NCBI GenBank assembly: GCA_001828855.1
Contig: MHZT01000003.1
Coordinates: forward strand, 62,001-126,000
DNA length: 64,000 bases
Direction of reading: 5' to 3'
From: Rhodobacterales bacterium RIFCSPHIGHO2_02_FULL_62_130
GTDB lineage: Bacteria > Pseudomonadota > Alphaproteobacteria > Rhodobacterales > Rhodobacteraceae
Positions within the stretch are counted from its first letter, which is position 1. Every line of letters starts with the position of its first letter. The translations under genes were made by a program, and so were the position numbers. The notes below the pieces were generated by a model. The model ran no database searches, was not told where the DNA came from, and was given only the letters and a program-made list of their open reading frames with translations. Shown here piece by piece: positions 1 through 8,377 of this stretch.

Positions 1-1383
1 GACGCCTTTGCGATTGCCCGCCTGCGCGCGGCGGGGGCGGTGCTGATCGGGCTGACCAATATGCCGCCGATGGCCAATGGCGGCATGCAGCGCGGGGTCT
101 ATGGTCGCGCCGAAAGCCCCTATAATGCCGACTGGCTGACAGCGGCTTTCGCCTCAGGCTCGTCCAACGGTTCGGGAACGGCGACGGCGGCCAGTTTCGC
201 GGCCTTTGGTCTGGGCGAGGAAACATGGTCCTCGGGCCGCGCCCCTGCCGCCAATAACGGGCTTTGCGCCTATACGCCCAGCCGCGGGGTGATCTCGGTG
301 CGGGGCAACTGGCCTTTGGTGCCGACGATGGATGTGGTGGTGCCACATACGCGCAGCATGGCCGATATGCTGGAGATTCTGGACGTGATCGTGGCGGATG
401 ACCCCGATACGCGCGGCGATCTGTGGCGGCGCCAGCCTTGGATTCCCATTCCCAAAGCCTCCGAGATCCGGCCCGCCTCTTATCCGGCGCTGGCCGAAGC
501 GGCCAGTCTGAAGGGCAAACGCCTTGGGGTTCCGGCGATGTATATCAACGCCGATCCCTTGGCGGGCAGCGCGCCGGGCGGCGGCATCGGCGGGCCGACA
601 GGGCAAAGGATCGAAACCCGCGCCTCGGTGCTTGCATTGTGGAAGGCCGCGCGGCAGGCAATGGTGGAAGCGGGGGCCGAGGTGGTGGTGGTCGATTTTC
701 CTGTCGTGTCGAACTATGAGGGCGACCGCACCGGCTGCCCCACGATCAGGACGCGCGGTCTGGTCAGCCCCGACTATCTGCAGCGCGAGATTGTGGACCT
801 GTCGGTCTGGGCTTGGGACGATTTCCTGCAGGCCAATGCCGACCCCAAACTGAGCCGTCTGGCGCAGGTCGATGGTGCGCGCATCAGCCCCGCCCCTTCG
901 GGCAGCCTGCCCGACCGTTACACCGGCTTTGGCGATGACATTGCCGACTACCCCGCCCATGCCCGCGCCCATCCTGTCGCTGATTTCCGCGAGATTCCGC
1001 ATCTTGAGGCGGGGTTAAGGGGGCTGGAGGCCACACGCCGCCTAGATCTTGAGGCTTGGATGGACCATTTGGGTCTGGATGCGGTGGTGTTTCCTGCCGT
1101 GGCCGATATTGGCCCTGCGGATGCCGATGTGAACCCTGCTTCGGCCGATCTGGCATGGCGCAATGGCACTTGGGTGGCCAATGGCAATCTTGTCATCCGT
1201 CACCTTGGCATTCCCACCGTGACCGTGCCGATGGGGATCATGGCCGACACCCATATGCCCGCAGGTCTGACGATTGCGGGCCGCGCTTGGGATGACACGG
1301 CCCTGTTAAGCCTTGCCATTGCCTTCGAGGCGATGGGCCGCTACCGCCAAGCCCCACAGCGCACGCCGGAACTGCCCGCCTGA
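1..1383 (+). CDS. Amidase-signature family protein, 5' end outside window
   Basis: The reading frame is open from base 1 (DAFAIARLRAAGAVLIGLTN), so the listed start at 40 is only an internal GTG and the gene begins left of the window. About 460 residues are visible. The Gly/Ser-rich stretch GSSNGSGTATAASF followed by GEETWSSGRAPAANNG matches the amidase-signature core, where a Ser-cisSer-Lys triad hydrolyses amide bonds; the first catalytic Lys would lie in the missing part. The C-terminal half keeps the usual TVPMG and PAGLTIAGRAWDD elements. The substrate cannot be told, since this family covers many amides. It converges on the next gene with a 4-bp gap, so it is not part of that unit. Confidence 0.85.
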   Translation, partial: DAFAIARLRAAGAVLIGLTNMPPMANGGMQRGVYGRAESPYNADWLTAAFASGSSNGSGTATAASFAAFGLGEETWSSGRAPAANNGLCAYTPSRGVISVRGNWPLVPTMDVVVPHTRSMADMLEILDVIVADDPDTRGDLWRRQPWIPIPKASEIRPASYPALAEAASLKGKRLGVPAMYINADPLAGSAPGGGIGGPTGQRIETRASVLALWKAARQAMVEAGAEVVVVDFPVVSNYEGDRTGCPTIRTRGLVSPDYLQREIVDLSVWAWDDFLQANADPKLSRLAQVDGARISPAPSGSLPDRYTGFGDDIADYPAHARAHPVADFREIPHLEAGLRGLEATRRLDLEAWMDHLGLDAVVFPAVADIGPADADVNPASADLAWRNGTWVANGNLVIRHLGIPTVTVPMGIMADTHMPAGLTIAGRAWDDTALLSLAIAFEAMGRYRQAPQRTPELPA

Positions 1384-1387
1384 TGCG

Positions 1388-1999
1388 TCAGACGGGTCGC
1401 GGTGTGGCTTCTGAAATCTCGTGCTGCAATCGTGCGCGGAACACATCCGGCATTGCCCAATTCGGTTGATGACCCAGCAGAAGTTGCAGGAAGCCCACGG
1501 AAAAGCCGTTGTCCTGCCGGATATTCTCGCGGAAGGACCACCATTGCCGCAGGTCGTCAAAGGCAGGGGCGACATCGGGGTGGTCGTGGAATTCCTGCTC
1601 GGCGGCGGCGGCATGCACCGTCAGGCAGAACAAGGTGCAGACATAGCCCTCGGGCCAGAAGGCGGCTGCCGAGTCTGCGGCAACATTGCGGGGGGCTGAC
1701 AGCGCCTTTAGCGGCAGATCGGCGGTGAATTCGCGCAGCATCAGACCGGCGGCAAATTCGAAATAATCCTTGCGTGCGGATTTATCGGCCGGCTTTTGCC
1801 GTTCAATGGCGCGCAGCCAGCGCACAAATATCTCGGCCAGCTTTGGCTCATCAAGGTGAAACACGCAGCCGATTTCCGCGCCCAGATCCTGCGTGAATTT
1901 CTGAAAGGCCGCGCGGAACCAGCGCAGGCGGCGCACCGAAATCCGCAGCGGTTCATTGGTGGGGGGCAGATGATATTCGGGATGCGACAGATCAGACAT
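1388..1999 (-). CDS. Conserved hypothetical protein (about 203 aa)
   Basis: I do not recognise a family. The start MSDLSHPEYHLPP overlaps the stop of the upstream gene by 8 bp (ATGTCTGA), which suggests translational coupling and makes this start more likely than the ORF-track start at 2017. The protein is helical and rich in aromatic residues, with no signal peptide and no membrane segment. It holds two His-containing stretches (EQEFHDHPDV and LLLGHQPNW) but no motif I can tie to a known enzyme. It is probably transcribed with the 1992-2660 gene. Confidence 0.6.
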   Translation of the reverse strand: MSDLSHPEYHLPPTNEPLRISVRRLRWFRAAFQKFTQDLGAEIGCVFHLDEPKLAEIFVRWLRAIERQKPADKSARKDYFEFAAGLMLREFTADLPLKALSAPRNVAADSAAAFWPEGYVCTLFCLTVHAAAAEQEFHDHPDVAPAFDDLRQWWSFRENIRQDNGFSVGFLQLLLGHQPNWAMPDVFRARLQHEISEATPRPV

Positions 2000-2660
2000 G
2001 GCTGGCAAATTCGGCATAAAGCGCGGCCAAGGCGGCAGGATCGCGGGCGGTGCAGGCGGTAGTGATATCTGCGGCCAGTGCTACAGCCAGATCGGTTGCG
2101 GCATCAAGGGCGGCCTCATCCTCGGCCTCTGGGCGCTGCGATTGCAGCCACAGCATGACGGCAAACAAAGTCACAGGCCCAATCGCGGAAGGTGTGACAC
2201 GCGCGGTCAGATCGGCGTGGCCTTTCAGGGCCTTGGCATCCTGCAGCGCCAGCGTCAGCGCTGCAGCCACTTCGGCATCGGGGGCGCTGGGCAGGCTCAG
2301 ATTCTGAAAGGCCTTGCGCGCTGCGGCCTCGCTGATGAAAAGGCCGGGCGCGTCCAGCCGCTTCAGCACGGCTTGGGTGGCGGCATAAAAGGCGGCGGCA
2401 AAGGCAAGGTCGCCATCCTGCTGGCCGGTGATCCGATGCAGGGACGGCGCTGCGGGATCGGGATTGCCCAGCACCTTTTTGGCCAGACCCGAGGCCGCGT
2501 CATCCATGCCCTTGGCAATTGCTTCGACCTCGCGCAGCACCGCTCCGGCCAGTCGGGCGGCAGGCGGCGGCAGGGTATCGACCGTCATGGTTTCCTTGAG
2601 CGTTTCGCCGCCTTTGCGAAGGACATGCCGCAGCCCGCGCAGGGCTTCGCGCAGCGGCAT
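1992..2660 (-). CDS. Conserved hypothetical protein (about 222 aa)
   Basis: I chose MPLREALRGLRHVLRKGGE as the start because the ORF-track extension to 2804 runs into the 3' part of the kinase gene and reads as non-protein-like, Arg/Cys-rich sequence. A start at MTVDTLPPP (2588) is also possible. The product is Ala-rich and helical, with no signal peptide. It overlaps the following gene by 8 bp, so the two form a pair of unknown function. Its link to the sugar-uptake operon upstream is doubtful, since about 90 bp separate it from the kinase stop. Confidence 0.55.
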   Translation of the reverse strand: MPLREALRGLRHVLRKGGETLKETMTVDTLPPPAARLAGAVLREVEAIAKGMDDAASGLAKKVLGNPDPAAPSLHRITGQQDGDLAFAAAFYAATQAVLKRLDAPGLFISEAAARKAFQNLSLPSAPDAEVAAALTLALQDAKALKGHADLTARVTPSAIGPVTLFAVMLWLQSQRPEAEDEAALDAATDLAVALAADITTACTARDPAALAALYAEFASHV

Positions 2661-2751
2661 GGCATCGGGTAGCAAAGGTGACTGGCTCGACACAGGCGCA
2701 CTCCGGGTTCGGTGGCGGCAGCATAGCCCAGCTCTGCCGCCACAGGAAGCG

Positions 2752-3711
2752 TTACGCGCAACCGCGCTGCGGGGTGCGGCGGATGAAGTCAAGCGTGGCG
2801 GCATAGTCCTTCACCCCCGCCTGACTGCCCAATCCCGTCGCATTCTGCGCCGACGAGGCCTGCGCCAATTGCACTGCCTCTTGCGGCGAAAGCCCCTTGG
2901 CCAGCCCCGTGGCAAAGCCGCCGTTAAAGCAATCGCCGCAGCCGCAGGTGCATTTCACATCGACCCGAAAGGCGGGCGTGTGAAAGCTGGTGCCATCCTG
3001 CGCCAGATAGAATGCGCCCTCGGCCCCCAAGGTCAGGATCACGCAACCCGCCCCGCGATCCAGCAGAAATTGCGCCAGCGCGCGATTGTCCTGCAACCCC
3101 GACAAGGCGCAGGCTTCTTCCTCGGATGGCATGAAGTAATCGGTATAGGGCAGCAGCCGTTCCACCTTGGGCAGATCGGCTGCGGTCGAGGCGAACACAT
3201 CCAGCGTGGTGATCACACCCCGGCGTTTTGCCTCGGCCATCACCTCGGCGGTGCGGCCCGCATCATCCATCCGGTTCATCAGCCCGACACCGCCCACATG
3301 CAGGATTTTGGTATCCAGCACACGGTCGATCTGGTCATCGGACACGAAAAACCCGTCCGTCGCCCCACGTTTGTGCAGCGCGGGGCGCGCACCATCGGGC
3401 CGCGTGGTGACGATGGAACTGGAGGTGCTGAACCCCTCGCAGCGCTGCATCAATTCGGTGTCGATGCCAAAGCGCGCCAGTTTCATAAGCACCCAATCGC
3501 CCATATCGTCATGGCCGATGCCGCCAATTGCCTGCACCTTCAGCCCGTGCTTGGCCGCCACGATGCTGGCCGATCCGGCGGCACCGGACACGGCAAGGGT
3601 GAAATCCTCGACGAAATAGGTATCCCCGCCCGGCGGGATCTGCGTGACCGGACGGCAGAGGGCGTCAAAGGTGTAAAACCCCATGCAGGAGAAATCGAAA
3701 CGCGGACTCAT
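2752..3711 (-). CDS. PfkB/ribokinase-family carbohydrate kinase
   Basis: This is a 319-residue protein of PfkB length. It has the Gly-rich N-terminal substrate region (AVSGAAGSASIVAAKHG) and the C-terminal ATP/anion-hole signature, here CTCGCGDCFNGGF, where most members have DTxGAGDxF. The catalytic Asp is kept, but Cys residues replace the usual Thr and Ala. The family phosphorylates a sugar or sugar-alcohol hydroxyl with ATP. Its start overlaps the stop of the ABC ATPase gene as ATGA, so it is the last gene of the uptake operon and probably phosphorylates the imported substrate. In the model proposed here the substrate is a methyl-tetritol or a deoxy-pentulose; that is inference. Confidence 0.85.
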   Translation of the reverse strand: MSPRFDFSCMGFYTFDALCRPVTQIPPGGDTYFVEDFTLAVSGAAGSASIVAAKHGLKVQAIGGIGHDDMGDWVLMKLARFGIDTELMQRCEGFSTSSSIVTTRPDGARPALHKRGATDGFFVSDDQIDRVLDTKILHVGGVGLMNRMDDAGRTAEVMAEAKRRGVITTLDVFASTAADLPKVERLLPYTDYFMPSEEEACALSGLQDNRALAQFLLDRGAGCVILTLGAEGAFYLAQDGTSFHTPAFRVDVKCTCGCGDCFNGGFATGLAKGLSPQEAVQLAQASSAQNATGLGSQAGVKDYAATLDFIRRTPQRGCA

Positions 3712-4754
3712 GCCGCCCCCCGGATACGCTCGCCATCCTCGCCAAAGAAATACAGCCGCGCAGGGTCAAAGCCGATGCCGATGGCCACATCGATGTCTGA
3801 CCGATAATCGCGTGCGGCCTTCACTTCGACCTGTTTGCTGCCTGCCATGACCGTCAGGTAGGTCACGTCGCCAGTGGGTTCGACGCCATAAACCAAGCCC
3901 TGCACATTATCGCCCCCGACGCGGCAATCTTCGGGCCGGATGCCAAGCGTGACCTTGCCGCGCAGATGGGCGGGGCAGGGCGCGGTGATACCGGAGGCGG
4001 TAAACTTGCCATTCTGCGCGGTGCCTTCGATCAGGTTCATCGGCGGGCTGCCGATAAAACCCGCGACAAAGGTGTTGGCCGGATCGGAATAGATCTGGTC
4101 CGGCGTGCCAACCTGCTGGATCGCGCCTTGGTTCATGATCACGATGCGGTCGGCCAAAGTCATCGCCTCGATCTGGTCATGGGTCACATAGACGGTGGTG
4201 ATCTTCAACTGGCGCTGCAGATGCTTGATCTGCACCCGCATCGAGGCCCGCAGCTTGGCGTCAAGGTTGGACAGCGGCTCGTCCATCAGGAACACCTGCG
4301 GCTCGCGCACCACGGCGCGGGCAAGGGCGGCACGCTGGCGCTGACCGCCCGACAAAGCGCCGGGCTTGCGATCCAGATAGCTGCCCAGTTCCACCATATC
4401 GGCGGCGCGGCGGATCAGCTTGTCATGCTCGGAGGCCGGAACTCCGCGCATCCGCAAGGGAAAGCGGATGTTTTCGTAAATCGACATATTAGGGTAAAGG
4501 GCATAGCCCTGAAACACCATCGCCACGTCGCGGTCGCGGGCGTCAACCTCGTTCATCACCTCGGTGCCGATGATGACCTCGCCTTCGGTGGGGTGTTCAA
4601 GCCCCGCGATCATCCGCATCGTGGTGGTCTTGCCGCAGCCCGAGGGACCAAGCAGCACAAGGAACTCTTCGTCGTTGATGTCCAGAGACATGTGGCGCAC
4701 GCCGGTGAAGGCCCCATAGCGCTTGACGATATTTTGCAGGTGGATCGAAGCCAT
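3708..4754 (-). CDS. Carbohydrate ABC transporter ATP-binding protein (MalK/UgpC type)
   Basis: The 348-residue protein has Walker A GPSGCGKTTT (about residues 36-45), the signature LSGGQRQRAALARA, Walker B VFLMDEPLSNLDAKL and the switch His in YVTHDQ. A C-terminal OB-fold regulatory extension (about 235-348, with IRPEDCRVGG) is typical of the MalK/UgpC group, which energises sugar and polyol importers. It lies between the permease gene (3-bp gap) and the kinase gene (4-bp overlap). It should act as a homodimer at the cytoplasmic face of the two permeases. The transported substrate cannot be read from this subunit. Confidence 0.95.
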   Translation of the reverse strand: MASIHLQNIVKRYGAFTGVRHMSLDINDEEFLVLLGPSGCGKTTTMRMIAGLEHPTEGEVIIGTEVMNEVDARDRDVAMVFQGYALYPNMSIYENIRFPLRMRGVPASEHDKLIRRAADMVELGSYLDRKPGALSGGQRQRAALARAVVREPQVFLMDEPLSNLDAKLRASMRVQIKHLQRQLKITTVYVTHDQIEAMTLADRIVIMNQGAIQQVGTPDQIYSDPANTFVAGFIGSPPMNLIEGTAQNGKFTASGITAPCPAHLRGKVTLGIRPEDCRVGGDNVQGLVYGVEPTGDVTYLTVMAGSKQVEVKAARDYRSDIDVAIGIGFDPARLYFFGEDGERIRGAA

Positions 4755-4757
4755 TGC

Positions 4758-5618
4758 TTATCCTTTCACGGCGCCCATGGTCAGACCGCGCGACAGATGC
4801 TTCTGGATCAGGATCACAAGGATCAGGATCGGAGCGAACGCAAGGAAGGACACAAGGGCGATTGCATTGTAGATCACGCCGTCCGAGCCGCCGGTGAAAT
4901 TCGCAAGCGCCACCGACATGGTGTAGGCTTTCGAGGTCGAGGCGATAAGCAGCGTGAAGAGGAATTCGTTGATCGCAAAGATCGTGGCGATGACAGCCGC
5001 CGTGATGATACCGGGCAGGCAGGCGGGTACGATGATCTCCCACAGGATACGCAGATCACCGGCCCCGTCGGTGCGGGCGGCGTCTTCCAGTTCTTTGGGA
5101 ATATCCAACATGTAGCTGCGGATGATCCATGTCACGAGGCTCAGGTTGATCGCCGCATAGACCAGCATCAAGGCCCAGACGGTATCCAGCAACCCCATGC
5201 TGCGGAACAGAAAGAAGATCGGCACGGCCACGATGGCAGGGGCCATCATGCGGGTGGACAGGATGTAGAAGCCGATATCCTCGCGGCCCTTGAACTCGTA
5301 CCGCGACAGTGCGTAGGCGGCAGGGATCGCCAGCGCAAGGTCGATGATCACAGACCCCGACACCGCGAAGAACGAGTTCCGCATATATTGCGCGATGGGC
5401 CAATCGCTCATCAGCAGGTGCCAGGCGTCCAGGCTGAAACTGGGCCAATAGATCGGGGAGGGGGTGATGATCTCGGTACGCGGGCGGAAGGCGATGGTCA
5501 GGAACCACAGGATCGGCAGCAGGCAACACGCCGCCCATGACCCCAGCACCAGATAGCGCAGCAGCATGCTTTCGCCGCGGGATTTGCGTTTTGTGGCCGT
5601 TTTCAGGGTTTGTGGCAT
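4758..5618 (-). CDS. Carbohydrate ABC transporter permease (MalG type)
   Basis: The 286-residue inner-membrane protein has about six hydrophobic segments. The cytoplasmic EAA loop reads ELEDAARTDGAGDLRILWEI, the docking helix for the ATPase. The N-terminus (MPQTLKTATKRKSRGES) is basic and cytoplasmic. It abuts the MalF-type permease gene with no gap and precedes the ATPase gene by 3 bp, so the two permeases and the ATPase form one importer. Length and motif order fit the MalG (binding-protein-dependent transport inner membrane) family. Confidence 0.93.
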   Translation of the reverse strand: MPQTLKTATKRKSRGESMLLRYLVLGSWAACCLLPILWFLTIAFRPRTEIITPSPIYWPSFSLDAWHLLMSDWPIAQYMRNSFFAVSGSVIIDLALAIPAAYALSRYEFKGREDIGFYILSTRMMAPAIVAVPIFFLFRSMGLLDTVWALMLVYAAINLSLVTWIIRSYMLDIPKELEDAARTDGAGDLRILWEIIVPACLPGIITAAVIATIFAINEFLFTLLIASTSKAYTMSVALANFTGGSDGVIYNAIALVSFLAFAPILILVILIQKHLSRGLTMGAVKG

Positions 5619-6557
5619 TTATTTCTTCCCCGAATGGAAGGCGCGTTTCACGACTGTCTGCGCGATGACAACCGTCATCACCAGCATCAGCACCGAAGCC
5701 GCCGAGGCATAGCCAAAGTTGAACATGCGGAAACCTTGGCGATAGATGAAAAAGCTCATGGTTTCGGTGGCACCGCCGGGGCTGCCTTGGGTCATGATAT
5801 AGACGTTGGTGAACATGGTGGTGATGTCGATGCCGCGCAGGGTGATGGCGACCACGATGATCGGGCGCATCATCGGCAAAGAGATATTCCAGAAAATCGC
5901 GGGCCAGCTTGCCCCGTCAAGGCGGGCTGCCTCTTCGATCTCTTGATCCTGCCCCTGAAGGGCGGCGACAAAGATGATGAACAGGAACGGCGTCCACTGC
6001 CAGACATCGGCCACGATCAGCGTCAGGCGGGCAAGCCAGATCGACCCCAGCCAGTCGACATTCTTTGAAACGATGCCAAGGCCCAACAGGATATCCGAAA
6101 TCACCCGACCATCGTTGAAGCCCAGCTTCCAGATGAAGGCCACCGCCGAGGGCATGAACAGCATCGGCATCAGGAACACGATGCGCCAACCTTTGATCAT
6201 CGGATCACGGTAGGAAAAATAGGCCATCGTCATTGCGATAACCGTTTGCAGCACAAGAGAAATCCCGCCGATAACCGCGGTGTTTCCCAGTGCCGCCCAG
6301 AACTCTCGGTCGCCCAGAAGGCGGGTATAGTTGTCAATTCCTGCCCAGTCCCAGCCCTTGAAGGTCACCACGAACAGGCTTTGGTAAATCGCAAAGGCAC
6401 CCGGATAAAGCGTGATCGCCATCAGGTATAGAAGCGCCGGAGCTACCAGCAAATAGGGGAAAGCCTTCCGCAAAGCGGGCGACCGGCGACGCGGAGCGCG
6501 GTTGGGGGCGGCTTGCGCCACCCCCCCGGTCCGATGTGCGGGAGCAATCGCGGCCAT
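5619..6557 (-). CDS. Carbohydrate ABC transporter permease (MalF type)
   Basis: The 312-residue inner-membrane permease starts MAAIAPAHRTGGVAQ, with a basic cytoplasmic tail (PRRRSPALRKAF) before the first membrane helix (YLLVAPALLYLMAITLYPG). The EAA loop is QEIEEAARLDGASWPAIFWN. It is the second gene of the uptake operon, 3 bp after the binding-protein stop codon. The short periplasmic P2 region makes it more like UgpA-type than E. coli MalF. It pairs with the MalG-type subunit. Confidence 0.93.
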   Translation of the reverse strand: MAAIAPAHRTGGVAQAAPNRAPRRRSPALRKAFPYLLVAPALLYLMAITLYPGAFAIYQSLFVVTFKGWDWAGIDNYTRLLGDREFWAALGNTAVIGGISLVLQTVIAMTMAYFSYRDPMIKGWRIVFLMPMLFMPSAVAFIWKLGFNDGRVISDILLGLGIVSKNVDWLGSIWLARLTLIVADVWQWTPFLFIIFVAALQGQDQEIEEAARLDGASWPAIFWNISLPMMRPIIVVAITLRGIDITTMFTNVYIMTQGSPGGATETMSFFIYRQGFRMFNFGYASAASVLMLVMTVVIAQTVVKRAFHSGKK

Positions 6558-6560
6558 CGG

Positions 6561-8114
6561 TCAGAACGGCAGCGCTTTGCCGCCGCCGACGTAAGTGCCG
6601 GCTTTGACATCCGCGTATTGCACCGGTGCCTTGTCGGTGCCGAAGCCGTTCTTCGCCATGATGGCTTTCCAAGCCGCCTGACCGTTTTCAAGCGCCTCTT
6701 TGCCGGTGATCTGTCCGGTGATCGCGCGGTTGATCTCGTTGCCCAAGGCCTGTTCCATCTCGAACATGCCGGGTAGACGCGGGCTGCACCATGCATGTTC
6801 AAGGCTGTCGGACCAGACCTTCATTGGCTGCGAGACTTTCCGCAGGTTTTCGTTGGTCAGCACCGATTTATAGCCCGGAGCCACGCCATTGGCATTGGCT
6901 TCGTTCATCGCCATGATCGAGGAGGTGGTCAGGAAGGCCAGCATCAGGAAGGCGCCTTCGGGGTTCTGGCTGGTTGCCGTCACCACCGAGGTGGAACCCG
7001 CGATATTCGGCGGGGCAAAGACGCCACCCGCGATGCGCGGCTCGTAGATCGTGACGAAATCATCAACGATCTGGCTTTGGTCGGGCCGCATCGCCTGCGT
7101 GCCGCTGTCTTGCCAGCTGATGTTCGCCGCAACCTGACCGCCCAGCCAAGCCGCACGGTTCTCGCCCCAGCCTGCGCCTGCCACACCTTCGATGGCGTTC
7201 TTGGACAGCGCCAGCAGCGTATCCAGACCCTTCATCGAAGCCTCGGAGGTCAGCAGCGGGTCGAAGTTTTCGTCGAACAACTGCATTCCGGCCTGTGCTG
7301 CGATATGCTCCCATGAATAGGTGGACCAGAAGCCGCGCGCGCCCAGAAGGCCGATGCCCGCCACGCCGCCGCCCAGCTTGTTGGCTTCGGCGGTGATGCG
7401 GATCAATTCGTCATAGGTCGGAACCGAGTTCACCAGATCGATCGGGCCGCCCAGAATCGGTTCAAGCACCGATTTGCGAAGGTGGACCATCTGAATGTCG
7501 CAGTCGAACGGAATACCAACCAGTTTGCCGCCGAAATAGCCGTAGTTCAGCCGGTAGGTGTCGTGGAAATCATCCAGCGGCAGCGCCCATTTGGCGGCAT
7601 AATCGTCCAGCGGAGCCAGAAAGCCGGGACCCGCGAAATCACCCAGCCATGCCGAGAAGAACTGCAGCGCGTCGAACGAGGCATTGCCCGAGATGAATTC
7701 GGAAATCGCCTTGTCATAGATGCTGTCATCCGGGATCGGCACCAGCTCGACCTTGATACCCGACAGCGCCTCGAAGGGGGCAATCGCCACGGCAGCAGAT
7801 TCCTGATCCGCCGCACCGATGGCGAAGCGCACCGTTGTTCCGGCCAGTTCCGAGCGCACCTTTTCCCAATCGACGGTGCGAATCCAGTCTTTCGCAGGGT
7901 CCCACAGCGGGGTGTTATCCATGTTGTAAAGCTTGCGATAATCCTCGCGGACATAGCCCTCGACCGAAATCCCGTCGAGAATCGCCTGAATGTCGCCAAG
8001 GCCCGATTGGGCGAAGGCGGGCGTCTTCAGCCCGGTCACGCCAGCAGCAAGGCCAAAAGCGGTGCCGGTTCTCAGGAACGAGCGGCGGGACAGCCCACCC
8101 AGTTTCATTGTCAT
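6561..8114 (-). CDS. Tat-exported extracellular solute-binding protein (family 1)
   Basis: I chose MTMKLGGLSRRSFLR as the start. It sits behind GGGAGGATTACGA and begins a textbook Tat signal: twin-arginine RRSFLR, hydrophobic TAFGLAAGVTG and a cleavage-like AFAQ. The ORF-track start at 8273 adds sequence from the promoter region. The mature protein binds a carbohydrate-like ligand in the periplasm and delivers it to the two permeases. At 517 residues it is longer than common family-1 binding proteins (about 430). The C-terminal PGMFEMEQALGNEINRA region is typical of sugar-binding members. It is the first gene of the leftward operon and diverges from the catabolic operon. Tat export implies folding before secretion. 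Confidence 0.92.
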   Translation of the reverse strand: MTMKLGGLSRRSFLRTGTAFGLAAGVTGLKTPAFAQSGLGDIQAILDGISVEGYVREDYRKLYNMDNTPLWDPAKDWIRTVDWEKVRSELAGTTVRFAIGAADQESAAVAIAPFEALSGIKVELVPIPDDSIYDKAISEFISGNASFDALQFFSAWLGDFAGPGFLAPLDDYAAKWALPLDDFHDTYRLNYGYFGGKLVGIPFDCDIQMVHLRKSVLEPILGGPIDLVNSVPTYDELIRITAEANKLGGGVAGIGLLGARGFWSTYSWEHIAAQAGMQLFDENFDPLLTSEASMKGLDTLLALSKNAIEGVAGAGWGENRAAWLGGQVAANISWQDSGTQAMRPDQSQIVDDFVTIYEPRIAGGVFAPPNIAGSTSVVTATSQNPEGAFLMLAFLTTSSIMAMNEANANGVAPGYKSVLTNENLRKVSQPMKVWSDSLEHAWCSPRLPGMFEMEQALGNEINRAITGQITGKEALENGQAAWKAIMAKNGFGTDKAPVQYADVKAGTYVGGGKALPF

Positions 8115-8234
8115 TCGTAATCCTCCCTTTGCGCTACATTTGTCTGTTCTGCGGTCTGCCCTGCAACCCTTGCTTTGCCGAGATCTCCTCAATCGCGGCA
8201 AAAGGTTTGGAAGACCGTGAGTGAACTTTCGTTT

Positions 8235-8251
8235 CACATTGATATAATGTG
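8235..8251. promoter_or_regulatory. Palindrome CACATT-GATAT-AATGTG in the divergent promoter region
   Basis: Perfect 6-bp arms with a 5-bp spacer are seen directly. On the minus strand a TTGACA (bases 8274-8269) lies 19 bp from a CATTAT box (8249-8244), so the palindrome would overlap the -10 box of the ABC operon promoter. A candidate operator for the SorC-family regulator or another repressor; inferred. Confidence 0.45.
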
Positions 8252-8319
8252 TGCAGGCACATGCACCTGTCAATCACGATTTTTAGTGCAAAATGCCGCA
8301 ATGCAGCGAGAACTAAACA

Positions 8320-8346
8320 TTGACATAAGAACAAATGTTCAAATAA
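8320..8346 (+). promoter_or_regulatory. Promoter/operator of the DRL-acoABC-like operon with palindrome GAACA-AA-TGTTC
   Basis: TTGACA (8320-8325) is followed by the palindrome GAACAAATGTTC (8329-8340) and then the AT-rich AAATAAC, a weak -10 candidate. An operator between -35 and -10 would give repression. The SorC-family gene at the end of the same operon is the natural candidate to bind it. The sequence is visible; the promoter role is inferred. Confidence 0.5.
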
Positions 8347-8377
8347 CTTGGGCGAAATTGCCCAGAGGAGGAATGCA

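Noticed and set aside
2428-3807. 459-aa plus-strand ORF opposite the kinase gene
   Set aside because: Shadow of the kinase gene. The translation is Arg/His/Gly-rich with no motif, and the opposite strand gives a clear PfkB protein.
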